From JAZPYZ01 sp045544455 (lineage in GTDB: Bacteria; Bacillota; Clostridia; Oscillospirales; Acutalibacteraceae), in assembly GCA_045544455.1 (NCBI GenBank), contig JAZPYZ010000003.1, positions 141,036-205,035 of the forward strand: a stretch of 64,000 bases of DNA. The letters are read 5' to 3'. The stretch's first letter is position 1. Every line of letters begins with the position of its first letter. Positions 1 through 7,360 of this stretch are shown piece by piece. Position numbers and translations under genes: made by a program. The notes beneath the pieces are model-generated. The model saw only the letters and a program-made list of their open reading frames with translations. It did no database searches and had not been told where the DNA came from.

Positions 1-2
1 CG

Positions 3-524
3 ATCCAAGCCGGTGCGTGTTGTTTAACACATATCTGTAATGCGATGCCGCCGCTTCATCACCGCGAAACCGGCCCGATCGGCGCGGCCGCCGAACACGG
101 GTGTTATGCTCAACTGATCTGCGACGGATTGCACGTACATAAAAGCATGGTGTTGGCGTTGTACCGCCTGTTTGGACCGGATCGGTTGATGTTGATCAGT
201 GATTCGATGCGCGCGACCGGCATGCCGGACGGCACGTACGAGTTTGGGGGCCAAACCATCACCGTTACCGATCGGGTGGCACGTACGGCCGATGGCGCCC
301 TGGCCGGCAGTACCTCCACCTTGCTCGATTGTGTGAAAACGGCCATATCGTTTGGTATTCCGGAATCCGATGCGTTCGCTATGGCGTCTCGCACGCCGGC
401 GACGATGTTGGGCCTTAACAAGGGACAACTGGCGGTCGGCTTTGATGCGGATTTCATCACGGTCAACGATCGATATGAACTGACCGGTGTGGTAATCGGC
501 GGTCGCCAGATGGCATTGGATTAA
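3..524 (+). CDS. nagA: N-acetylglucosamine-6-phosphate deacetylase, 3' part (5' end outside window)
   Basis: The C-terminal about 173 residues of NagA, which removes the acetyl group from GlcNAc-6-phosphate to give glucosamine-6-phosphate in amino-sugar catabolism. The open frame runs in from the left edge and the start is missing. Family landmarks are visible: a THICNAMPPLHHR segment (usual form THLFNAM..LHHR), GPIGAA, an ICDGLHVH metal-site segment, LISDSM with the catalytic Asp, and the LAGS...LLDCVK segment. The tail (ASRTPATMLGLNKGQLAVGFDADFI in short pieces) is the usual end of amidohydrolases. A terminator hairpin follows about 25 bp after the stop. No amino-sugar isomerase (nagB) is seen downstream, so any partner would be upstream. 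Confidence 0.93.
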   Translation: MQAGACCLTHICNAMPPLHHRETGPIGAAAEHGCYAQLICDGLHVHKSMVLALYRLFGPDRLMLISDSMRATGMPDGTYEFGGQTITVTDRVARTADGALAGSTSTLLDCVKTAISFGIPESDAFAMASRTPATMLGLNKGQLAVGFDADFITVNDRYELTGVVIGGRQMALD

Positions 525-550
525 CACACGTATACGGATGTATGAAGACA

Positions 551-590
551 AAACCGAGCGAAAGAAGGATACCGTTCTTTCGCTCGGTTT
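551..590 (+). terminator. Rho-independent terminator of nagA
   Basis: Inverted repeat CCGAGCGAAAGAA / TTCTTTCGCTCGG with a short loop, followed by TTT. It lies between the nagA stop and the tRNA-Gly promoter. Confidence 0.75.
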
Positions 591-605
591 ATCCGGAAAA
601 TACAC

Positions 606-634
606 TTGATTTTTCGGGTTAACTGTGGTAACAT
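606..634 (+). promoter_or_regulatory. Probable housekeeping promoter of tRNA-Gly
   Basis: TTGATT, 17-bp spacer, TAACAT, with TGG just before the -10 (extended -10). The mature tRNA begins 19 bp downstream. Confidence 0.6.
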
Positions 635-652
635 AAGTATCGTTGCCAATGC

Positions 653-726
653 GCAGGGTTGGTATATCGGTATTACAGCGGCTTCCCAAGCCGTTAAGGC
701 GGGTTCGACTCCCGTACCCTGCTCCA
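653..726 (+). tRNA. tRNA-Gly (anticodon CCC)
   Basis: A 74-nt cloverleaf. The acceptor stem is GCAGGGT / ACCCTGC, the discriminator base is T and the CCA end is encoded. The anticodon arm is GCGGC-TTCCCAA-GCCGT, giving anticodon CCC. The T arm CGGGT-TCGACTC-CCGTA is typical (one G-A end pair aside). The tRNA stands alone between two terminators. Confidence 0.93.
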
Positions 727-730
727 ACTA

Positions 731-770
731 AAAAACGACCGTTTAGGATACGCTAAACGGTCGTTTTTTT
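731..770. terminator. Bidirectional terminator after tRNA-Gly and the YgjV-like gene
   Basis: Perfect stem AAAAACGACCGTTTAG / CTAAACGGTCGTTTTT with a 6-nt loop and A/T tracts on both sides. It can end the tRNA transcript (plus) and the convergent membrane-protein gene (minus). Confidence 0.85.
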
Positions 771-1302
771 AGGTTTGTTTTGATTCTTTTTTGCTACGAA
801 GATACGGCAGGATATCAAACCGCACGTAAGCCACCAAGATCGATAGCAGGCCAAGCAGTTCGTATAACACGCCGGCCCACGAACCGGTCAATCCATCGTA
901 CAACGCCCATAACAGGCAGGACGGGATGGTCAATGCGCGCAGAACACGCGGGTTGCGGAACCCGAACGCCACCGTGGTAAAGGTTTTGCCGACGATCGCC
1001 AACAACGATACCGGACCGGCCCAGGTCGCGATACCGGCCGCCGTTAATATGACCACAAAAATGGCGGTGGCAATCGCCTGTTGTTTGCGACTTTCCGCCG
1101 TTCGCACCAAGATTAAGTTTCGCACGATGCCGATCAAATCGATCAACGCACCCGAATAGGCTCCTAAAAGCAGATATTGTAACGTAAACAACAGGTCGGT
1201 GATCACCTTCATCATCACGATGGCTTTGTGACGATTATTTTGAAAAGAGAGAAACCCACCGATCAATATCCCGATCCCTAACAGATCGATCAACCATTGC
1301 AT
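769..1302 (-). CDS. YgjV-like inner membrane protein
   Basis: A 177-residue hydrophobic protein with about five or six membrane segments, resembling the YgjV family of bacterial inner membrane proteins of unknown function. Family-like features are the LLGIGILIGGFLSF start, LLLGAYSGALID, and the closing segment with YDGLTGSWAGVLYELL. The start at 1302 (ATG) is preferred because AAGGGGA lies about 7 nt upstream. An in-frame TTG 30 nt further out has no ribosome site. A promoter with the same hexamers as the rpiB promoter lies 32-60 bp upstream. The gene is monocistronic and divergent from the deo operon. A transport role is possible but not shown. Confidence 0.75.
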   Translation of the reverse strand: MQWLIDLLGIGILIGGFLSFQNNRHKAIVMMKVITDLLFTLQYLLLGAYSGALIDLIGIVRNLILVRTAESRKQQAIATAIFVVILTAAGIATWAGPVSLLAIVGKTFTTVAFGFRNPRVLRALTIPSCLLWALYDGLTGSWAGVLYELLGLLSILVAYVRFDILPYLRSKKESKQT

Positions 1303-1333
1303 ACCAAATTCCCCTTTACAAATTCCTGCCAAT

Positions 1334-1362
1334 ACTATATACTAATAATCAGAAATACGCAA
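1334..1362 (-). promoter_or_regulatory. Probable promoter of the YgjV-like gene
   Basis: Read on the minus strand: TTGCGT, 17 bp, TATAGT. It points into the gene starting at 1302. Confidence 0.6.
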
Positions 1363-1364
1363 CA

Positions 1365-1393
1365 TTGGTGTTAAAATAGGAAAATAATATAAA
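1365..1393 (+). promoter_or_regulatory. Candidate promoter of the deo operon
   Basis: TTGGTG, 17 bp, TATAAA, about 44 bp before the regulator start codon. It partly overlaps the divergent promoter region. No clear operator palindrome was found. Confidence 0.45.
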
Positions 1394-1436
1394 AATTCTT
1401 TCAAAATGAGCAACAGTGCGCAAACGGAGGGCGCTT

Positions 1437-2198
1437 ATGTATAAAAACGAGCGAGAACGCGAAATCATGGATATTTTGCAATCTACCGGGTATGCGACGG
1501 TGGACGTATTGGCACGCCGACTGCATATCAGCGCCTCGAGCATACGGCGAGATTTGACAGCGCTGGAGCAACGAGGTATGGTGCATCGCAGTTACGGTGG
1601 TGTGGAGATCGCGGATGCGATGTATCGCAACGTGCCGTATGCCATGCGCGTGCAGGAAAGTTTGCCGGAGAAAAAACGGATCGCGGCGGCCGCGGCACGG
1701 TTGATAAACGAAGGCGATGTGATCTTCGTGGACGGATCGAGCACCTGTTCGTTTTTGTTTCGGGAACTGCCACCGATCAAGGGGATCACCGTGGTGACCA
1801 ACAGTATCGACGGGTTACAGTATTTAACCGGTTTTGACGTCAAGGTCATTTCGACCGGCGGCATGATCAACGAAGAAAACCGTCAGGTGTTGATAGGGCC
1901 CACGGCAGAAGAAACCGTGTCGCGCATTCACGCCGATATCGCGTTTTTTGCGACGTCGGGGTTGGATGACGACGGTGTCATTACCGACGGGTATATGGCC
2001 GAGTTGCCGATCTGTAACCGTATGCGGCAAAACGCGCGCAAACGCGTGTTTTTATGCGATGGGCATAAAGTCGGTAAAACGTCGGTATATTACCAATGTT
2101 CACTCAACGACGTAGACTATGTAGTCAGCGACGTGGCATTGGCGGATCGATATAAACAATTTCCCAACGTAACGTTTATACAAGCAGGAGGCGTTTAA
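1437..2198 (+). CDS. DeoR-family transcriptional regulator of the nucleoside operon
   Basis: A 253-residue repressor. Residues about 4-58 form the DeoR-type winged helix-turn-helix (ILQSTGYATVDVLARRL, then SASSIRRDLTALEQRG). The remainder is the DeoRC sugar-phosphate sensor fold (EKKRIAAAAA, VVTNSI, FATSGLDDDGVITDG). The start at 1437 follows GGAGG; an upstream in-frame GTG at 1416 lacks a ribosome site. It is first in a tightly packed operon with deoC, deoD, cdd and pdp, so it most likely controls deoxynucleoside breakdown in response to a sugar phosphate such as deoxyribose-5-phosphate. That ligand is inferred from context only. Confidence 0.88.
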   Translation: MYKNEREREIMDILQSTGYATVDVLARRLHISASSIRRDLTALEQRGMVHRSYGGVEIADAMYRNVPYAMRVQESLPEKKRIAAAAARLINEGDVIFVDGSSTCSFLFRELPPIKGITVVTNSIDGLQYLTGFDVKVISTGGMINEENRQVLIGPTAEETVSRIHADIAFFATSGLDDDGVITDGYMAELPICNRMRQNARKRVFLCDGHKVGKTSVYYQCSLNDVDYVVSDVALADRYKQFPNVTFIQAGGV

Positions 2199-2199
2199 T

Positions 2200-2850
2200 A
2201 TGACGGTACAAGAGATTTTAAAGCATGTGGATCACACGCTGTTACGGCCTACCGCCACGTGGGGTGAGATACAAGCGTTGTGTGACGAAGCGATGGCGTA
2301 TCACACCGCCAGTGTGTGTGTTCCGGCGTGTTACGTGCGCGCCGCAAAAGCGTACGTCGGGGATCGGATGGCGGTGTGCACCGTGATTGGGTTTCCCAAC
2401 GGGTACAGTACCACGGCGGTCAAATGTTTTGAAACCGCACAAGCGATCGAGAACGGGGCCGATGAGATCGACATGGTGATCAATCTCGGTTGGCTCAAAG
2501 ACAGGTTGTATCCGCAGATCGAAGCCGAAATCCGGCAGGTCGCCGCCGCCTGTAAAGGGCGAGTGTTGAAAGTCATCATCGAAACCTGTTTGTTGACCGA
2601 CGAGGAAAAGATCCGCATGTGTAAGGTGGTATCGGCCGCCGGCGCCACCTATATCAAAACCTCGACCGGTTTTTCGTCCGGCGGTGCCACACCGGATGAC
2701 GTGGCGTTGTTTGCGGCACACGTCGATCCGGCCGTACAGATCAAAGCGGCCGGCGGCATTGCCACGTTGGAAGATGCCGAACGATTTTTACAACTCGGTG
2801 CCACCCGGCTGGGAACCAGTCGGATCGTGACCATTGCTAAACAACTGTGA
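2200..2850 (+). CDS. deoC: Deoxyribose-phosphate aldolase
   Basis: A 216-residue class I aldolase that splits 2-deoxyribose-5-phosphate into glyceraldehyde-3-phosphate and acetaldehyde. The Schiff-base lysine is K153 in YIKTSTGFSSGGAT, the proton-relay lysine is K182 in IKAAGGI, and D91 sits in ADEIDMVIN. Length is normal for the short bacterial form. The ATG lies one base after the regulator's stop, with AGGAGG inside the end of the regulator gene, so translation is probably coupled. It takes the sugar phosphate made by the downstream phosphorylases, after phosphopentomutase, which is not in this window. Confidence 0.96.
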   Translation: MTVQEILKHVDHTLLRPTATWGEIQALCDEAMAYHTASVCVPACYVRAAKAYVGDRMAVCTVIGFPNGYSTTAVKCFETAQAIENGADEIDMVINLGWLKDRLYPQIEAEIRQVAAACKGRVLKVIIETCLLTDEEKIRMCKVVSAAGATYIKTSTGFSSGGATPDDVALFAAHVDPAVQIKAAGGIATLEDAERFLQLGATRLGTSRIVTIAKQL

Positions 2851-2865
2851 GAAAGGATGAACGAT

Positions 2866-3624
2866 ATGTCTAACCGTTATCCCACGCCGCACATTGCGGC
2901 TACTCCGGACGATTTTGCGAAAACTGTACTGATGCCGGGTGATCCGTTGCGGGCGAAATTCATCGCCGAACACTTTTTAACCGATGCGAAACTCGTCAAC
3001 AACGTGCGCGGTATTCAAGGATATACCGGGTATTATAACGGTACCCGCGTGTCGGTCATGGCCAGCGGCATGGGTATGCCGTCGATCGGTATCTACGCAT
3101 ATGAACTGTACCATGCGTTTGAGGTCGAAAATATCATTCGGATTGGTTCGGCAGGCGCGATGCAAGCCGGCGTTCACCTGCGCGATATCGTGATAGCGAT
3201 GGGTGCCTCCACCAACTCTAATTTTGCGCATCAGTATCATCTGCCCGGCACCTTTGCGCCGACCTCCAGTTATGCCTTGCTTAAGCCCTGTGTCGATATC
3301 GCCGACACGATGGGTGTGCGGTATCACGTGGGCAATCTGCTTTCGACCGATGCGTTTTACGGCGATGAAGAAGGATTGCCCGAAACGTTGCAATATCTGC
3401 CGTCGTGGAACAAGATGGGCACGCTCGCGGTCGAGATGGAAGCGGCGGCTCTGTATATGACGGCGGCACGTTGCGGTAAACGGGCGTTGGCGATCTGTAC
3501 CGTGTCGGATCATCTCATCACCGGAGAAGCCTTGTCGGCCGAGGCACGGCAAGAATCCTTTACCGAAATGATGCAACTGGCGTTGCAAACGGCCGTTGCC
3601 GTGGATGGAGGGAATCGCGCATGA
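2866..3624 (+). CDS. deoD: Purine-nucleoside phosphorylase (DeoD type)
   Basis: A 252-residue phosphorylase of the hexameric, low-molecular-weight type, converting purine (deoxy)nucleosides and phosphate to base and (deoxy)ribose-1-phosphate. Motifs: PGDPLRAKFIAE (phosphate site), SGMGMPSIGIY, RIGSAGAM, VEMEAAALYM (sugar site) and CTVSDH with the catalytic Asp. The ATG at 2866 is chosen over the ATG at 2857 because GAAAGG directly abuts the latter; the former has 9-nt spacing. It overlaps cdd by four bases (ATGA). Confidence 0.95.
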   Translation: MSNRYPTPHIAATPDDFAKTVLMPGDPLRAKFIAEHFLTDAKLVNNVRGIQGYTGYYNGTRVSVMASGMGMPSIGIYAYELYHAFEVENIIRIGSAGAMQAGVHLRDIVIAMGASTNSNFAHQYHLPGTFAPTSSYALLKPCVDIADTMGVRYHVGNLLSTDAFYGDEEGLPETLQYLPSWNKMGTLAVEMEAAALYMTAARCGKRALAICTVSDHLITGEALSAEARQESFTEMMQLALQTAVAVDGGNRA

Positions 3625-4025
3625 CTCAAAAAGAACTATGCCGTGTGGCCGTTGCGGCACGCGAGGCGGCTTATGCGCCGTATTCGGGCGTTCGCGTCGG
3701 GGCGGCTTTGCTGACCACTTCCGGTAAAGTGTATACCGGTTGCAACATCGAAAACGCCGCCTTTTCCCCGACCATATGTGCCGAGCGGGTGGCGTTTGCT
3801 AAAGCGATTAGTGAAGGCGAACGGGAATTCTTAGCTATAGCGGTAGCCGGCGGAAAAGGGGAAACCGTCGACGTGGCCTGCCCACCGTGTGGGGTTTGCC
3901 GGCAGGTGATGGCGGAATTTTGCCGTCCCGACTTTTTGGTGTTGACCGTCACCGGCGACGATACCTTTACCCAAACGCCGTTGATGAAACTGTTGCCGCA
4001 AGCGTTTTCACCCAAAAACATGTAG
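3621..4025 (+). CDS. cdd: Cytidine deaminase
   Basis: A 134-residue tetrameric-type enzyme that deaminates cytidine and deoxycytidine to uridine and deoxyuridine. Zinc ligands are C53, C90 and C93 and the proton shuttle is E55 (TICAERVAFAKA, PPCGVCRQV). The substrate loop CNIENAAF is intact. The start overlaps the deoD stop and GGAGGG precedes it. It feeds uridine to the pyrimidine phosphorylase encoded next. Confidence 0.96.
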   Translation: MTQKELCRVAVAAREAAYAPYSGVRVGAALLTTSGKVYTGCNIENAAFSPTICAERVAFAKAISEGEREFLAIAVAGGKGETVDVACPPCGVCRQVMAEFCRPDFLVLTVTGDDTFTQTPLMKLLPQAFSPKNM

Positions 4026-4035
4026 GAGGAACGAT

Positions 4036-5337
4036 ATGCAAGTATACGACATCATTCACCGTAAACGCGACGGTGCCGTTTTGACACAAGAGGAGATTCG
4101 GCATTTAGTTCAAGCGTATACCGACGGTCGGTTGCCGGATTATCAGATGGCGGCTTGGTTGATGGCGGTATATTTTCGCGGTATGACCAAGGAAGAGACG
4201 GTGTGGTTAACCGATGCGATGGCGCATTCGGGAGACATATTAGATCTGTCGCGGTTCGGTTCACTTTCGGCCGATAAACACAGCACCGGCGGCGTAGGGG
4301 ATAAGACGTCACTCATCGTGTGTCCGATTGTGGCCGCGGCCGGCGGTAAAGTTGCGAAAATGTCCGGCAGAGGGTTGGGACATACCGGCGGTACCGTCGA
4401 CAAACTGGAATCGATTCCCGGGTTTCAAACCACCTTGTCCAACGAGGCGTTTTTGCAGCAGGTCGATCAAATCGGTATGGCGCTCGTGGGGCAAACGGCG
4501 GATTTTGCGCCGGCAGATAAAAAGATGTACGCCTTGCGCGACGTGACCGCTACGGTGGATAGTATTCCGCTGATCACCGCCAGTATTATGAGTAAAAAGC
4601 TCGCGGCCGGTGCCGGTTCGATCGTGCTGGACGTCAAAGTTGGCAGTGGTGCGTTTATGAAAACGGCCGACGATGCCCGCTGCTTGGCGCAAAACATGGT
4701 CGATATCGGGCGTGCCTGCGGTCGGCGTATGGCGGCGTTGATCACCGATATGGATGCACCGCTTGGGTACGCGGTCGGCAATGTGCTGGAGGTAAAAGAG
4801 GCGATCGAGGTGTTATCTGGCAAAGCGCGCGGTAACCTGCGCGAATTGTGTTTGGCGCTTGCCGCCACGTTGATTTCACTGTCGTTGGATATGCCGCAAG
4901 AGGAAGCGCAGACAACAGCCGAAACGTTGTTGGATAGCGGCGTGGCGCTCGCGAAAATGCGTGAGTGGATCGCGGCCCAAGGCGGCGACGTTACCTTTAT
5001 CGACGATCCGTCGCGGTTTGACAAAGCGACGTGTTGTTACGAAGTGATCAGTCCGGCCGATGGCTATATCACCTCGATGAACGCCGAAGAGATCGGCGGT
5101 ATCGCGGTGATGTTAGGTGCCGGCCGCGCCACCAAAGAGGATAACATCGATCACGCGGCCGGTATCCTTCTGCGGGCCAACGTAGGGGATCAGGTTTCCA
5201 AAGGGGACGTGTTGTGTGAACTGCACACCAACCGTGCCGAGGTCATCGAAACGGCTCGGCGCCGGTATCTTGATGCAGTCACCATTGGCGATATCCCGGC
5301 TACACACAAACCGTTGATTTACGAAACCGTGCGTTGA
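4036..5337 (+). CDS. pdp: Pyrimidine-nucleoside phosphorylase
   Basis: A 433-residue glycosyltransferase-family-3 enzyme splitting uridine, deoxyuridine or thymidine with phosphate. The signature KHSTGGVGDKTS is near residue 81, followed by KMSGRGLGHTGGT and KLAAGAGSIVLDVKVGSGAF. The C-terminal lipoyl-like domain (ADGYITSMNAEEIGG) is complete. Length and motifs fit Firmicutes Pdp, which accepts uridine and thymidine, better than strict thymidine phosphorylase DeoA; specificity cannot be settled from sequence. It is the last gene of the operon, with TAGGAGG upstream and a terminator downstream. Confidence 0.93.
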   Translation: MQVYDIIHRKRDGAVLTQEEIRHLVQAYTDGRLPDYQMAAWLMAVYFRGMTKEETVWLTDAMAHSGDILDLSRFGSLSADKHSTGGVGDKTSLIVCPIVAAAGGKVAKMSGRGLGHTGGTVDKLESIPGFQTTLSNEAFLQQVDQIGMALVGQTADFAPADKKMYALRDVTATVDSIPLITASIMSKKLAAGAGSIVLDVKVGSGAFMKTADDARCLAQNMVDIGRACGRRMAALITDMDAPLGYAVGNVLEVKEAIEVLSGKARGNLRELCLALAATLISLSLDMPQEEAQTTAETLLDSGVALAKMREWIAAQGGDVTFIDDPSRFDKATCCYEVISPADGYITSMNAEEIGGIAVMLGAGRATKEDNIDHAAGILLRANVGDQVSKGDVLCELHTNRAEVIETARRRYLDAVTIGDIPATHKPLIYETVR

Positions 5338-5347
5338 GATGTATAAT

Positions 5348-5380
5348 AAAAAGGCACACACGAAATCGTGTGTGCCTTTT
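5348..5380. terminator. Bidirectional terminator between pdp and the GGGtGRT gene
   Basis: Stem AAAAGGCACACACGA / TCGTGTGTGCCTTTT with a short loop and symmetrical A/T tails. It serves the convergent genes on both sides. Confidence 0.85.
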
Positions 5381-5393
5381 GTTGTATCGAGAC

Positions 5394-6401
5394 TTATTTC
5401 AGCGCTTCGGAAACCGCCACCGCACAAGCAACGGTCATGCCGACCATCGGGTTGTTACCTGCGCCGATAAGACCCATCATTTCGACGTGCGCCGGAACCG
5501 AGGACGAACCTGCGAACTGCGCATCGCCGTGCATACGGCCCATGGTATCGGTCATGCCGTAAGAGGCAGGGCCGGCCGCCACGTTATCGGGGTGCAGGGT
5601 ACGGCCGGTGCCGCCGCCCGAAGCCACCGAGAAGTATTTTTTGTTGTTTTCGATCGCCCATTTCTTGTACGAGCCGGCAACCGGATGTTGGAAACGGGTC
5701 GGGTTGGTGGAGTTACCGGTGATGGATACTTCCACGCTTTCTTTCTGCATGATAGCCACGCCTTCGAGCACATCGTTCGCGCCGTAGCAACGAACTTTGG
5801 CACGTTCGCCGTCGGAGAACGCTTTTTCGCGCACAACGGTCAGCGTATCGGTGCTGAAATCGTATTCGGTTTCCACATAGGTGAACCCGTTGATACGGCT
5901 GATGATGTACGCCGCATCTTTACCCAAACCGTTGAGGATAACACGCAGCGGATCTTTACGAACTTTGTTCGCGGTACGCGCAATACCGATCGCGCCTTCT
6001 GCCGCGGCAAAGGATTCGTGACCGGCGAGGAACGCGAAGCATTTGGTGTCTTCCGACAACAACATTTTGCCGAGATTACCGTGGCCCAAGCCGACTTTAC
6101 GTTGTTCCGCAACCGAACCCGGCACGCAGAACGCCTGCAAACCTTCGCCGATGACGGCAGACGCTTCGGCCGCATCCGCGATACCGCGTTTAAGCGCGAG
6201 CGCCACGCCCAGGGTGTAAGCCCACACCGCGTTTTCAAACGCGATCGGTTGCACGCCTTTGACGATTTCCTCCACGTTGATATTATTGGCCAAGCACAGG
6301 TCGCGGCATTCTTCCATCGAACCCAGCTCGTTTTTCGCTAAAAATTCTTCGATTTTGGCAAGGCGTCTGTCCTTACCTTCAAACATCACATCGTTAGCCA
6401 T
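5394..6401 (-). CDS. GGGtGRT family protein (function unknown)
   Basis: A 335-residue soluble protein of the family named after its GGGTGRT motif, here residues 262-268 (ASGGGTGRTLHPDN). The C-terminal quarter is rich in Gly, Met and His (GPASYGMTDTMGRMHGD, HVEMMGLIGAGNNPMVGM), which looks like a ligand- or cofactor-binding surface. No membrane segment or signal peptide. AGGAGG lies 7 nt before the ATG. It is the second gene of a two-gene operon after a NifU-like scaffold, a pairing that suggests an iron-sulfur or sulfur-related role. No reaction can be assigned. Confidence 0.85.
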   Translation of the reverse strand: MANDVMFEGKDRRLAKIEEFLAKNELGSMEECRDLCLANNINVEEIVKGVQPIAFENAVWAYTLGVALALKRGIADAAEASAVIGEGLQAFCVPGSVAEQRKVGLGHGNLGKMLLSEDTKCFAFLAGHESFAAAEGAIGIARTANKVRKDPLRVILNGLGKDAAYIISRINGFTYVETEYDFSTDTLTVVREKAFSDGERAKVRCYGANDVLEGVAIMQKESVEVSITGNSTNPTRFQHPVAGSYKKWAIENNKKYFSVASGGGTGRTLHPDNVAAGPASYGMTDTMGRMHGDAQFAGSSSVPAHVEMMGLIGAGNNPMVGMTVACAVAVSEALK

Positions 6402-6468
6402 TTGTTACCTCCTGTTACCGAAAAAGTCGGTAAGTTGTCATTAAGTTTGTTAAGCGAAGTTCGATTGA

Positions 6469-7161
6469 TTACTCTTCGCGCGGATCAATGTATTTGGCAG
6501 CGCCGTCGAACCGACCGTATTGGCCGATGTTCTTTTCGTACGCTTCGTTCGGCGTCATGCCGTGACGGATATCTTCCAGCATTTTGCCCAAGCGGACAAA
6601 TTGATAGCCGCACACTTCGTTATCTTCATCGAGCGCCAATTTCAACACATAGCCTTCCGCCATTTCCAGGTAACGAACACCCTTCGCACCGGTGGAATAC
6701 ATGGTACCGACCTGCGAACGCAGACCTTTACCTAAATCTTCCAGACCGGCACCGATCGACAGACCGTCTTCCGAGAACGCAGACTGGGTACGGCCGTACA
6801 CGAGTTGCAGGAAGATTTCTCTCATCGCCACGTTGATCGCGTCGCACACCAAGTCGGTGTTCAGGCATTCGAGCAAGGTTTTGCCCGGCAGGATTTCCGC
6901 CGCCATAGCCGCCGAGTGAGTCATGCCCGAACAACCGATGGTTTCTACCAACGCTTCCTGCACGATACCTTCCTTGAGGTTCAAGGTCAGTTTGCAGGTG
7001 CCTTGTTGCGGGGCACACCAACCGATACCGTGGGACAAGCCCGAGATATCGGCGATTTCTTTGGATTTCACCCATTTGCCTTCTTCAGGAATGGGAGCAG
7101 GACCGTGATGCGGACCTTTTTTCACGATACACATTTTTTCCACTTCATGGGAATAGTTCAT
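6469..7161 (-). CDS. NifU/IscU-like iron-sulfur scaffold protein
   Basis: A 230-residue protein with an IscU/NifU-N-like core: GIGWCAPQQGTC, then TIGCSGMTHSAAMAAE resembling the IscU GCGAAIASSS region, then LPGKTLLECL. Cysteines 49, 56, 77, 99 and 106 are candidate cluster ligands. It is longer than classical IscU, with an extra C-terminal half. No cysteine desulfurase (NifS/IscS) is adjacent; its neighbour is the GGGtGRT gene 67 bp downstream. AAAGGAG precedes the ATG. The scaffold function is inferred from family resemblance, and a dedicated role for the GGGtGRT partner is possible. Confidence 0.75.
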   Translation of the reverse strand: MNYSHEVEKMCIVKKGPHHGPAPIPEEGKWVKSKEIADISGLSHGIGWCAPQQGTCKLTLNLKEGIVQEALVETIGCSGMTHSAAMAAEILPGKTLLECLNTDLVCDAINVAMREIFLQLVYGRTQSAFSEDGLSIGAGLEDLGKGLRSQVGTMYSTGAKGVRYLEMAEGYVLKLALDEDNEVCGYQFVRLGKMLEDIRHGMTPNEAYEKNIGQYGRFDGAAKYIDPREE

Positions 7162-7178
7162 GTTTGTACTCCTTTCGG

Positions 7179-7200
7179 CCGACGGGGAGAACCCCTCGTC
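7179..7200 (-). other. GC-rich hairpin in the leader of the NifU-like operon
   Basis: GACGAGGGG-TTCT-CCCCGTC on the minus strand, a near-perfect hairpin ending about 10 nt before the AAAGGAG ribosome site. It could affect mRNA stability or initiation. There is no poly-U, so it is not a terminator. Confidence 0.45.
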
Positions 7201-7229
7201 GCACTCCGCTAAATTTTTACGCTTCTCTT

Positions 7230-7258
7230 ATTATATACAATCTTCTCGGTTTTCGCAA
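7230..7258 (-). promoter_or_regulatory. Probable promoter of the NifU-like/GGGtGRT operon
   Basis: Minus strand: TTGCGA, 17 bp, TATAAT (perfect -10). The transcript would have a leader of roughly 60 nt. Confidence 0.7.
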
Positions 7259-7297
7259 GCACTCTGTGCCATTTTTTGCAAAGAATTTTGATTTTCG

Positions 7298-7326
7298 TTT
7301 ACGAGACACTTTTTTTGTGGTACAAT
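7298..7326 (+). promoter_or_regulatory. Probable promoter of polA
   Basis: TTTACG, 17 bp, TACAAT with TGG before the -10. The string TTGTGGTACAAT recurs at the Asp23-like gene promoter at 12.7 kb. Confidence 0.65.
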
Positions 7327-7360
7327 GCTATCATAAATGCGACAAAAAGGACGGGATCGG

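Noticed and set aside
5334..6341. A 335-codon plus-strand frame opposite the GGGtGRT gene
   Set aside because: Its translation is rich in Arg, His and Phe with no family resemblance, and it is antisense to a clear gene with a good ribosome site.
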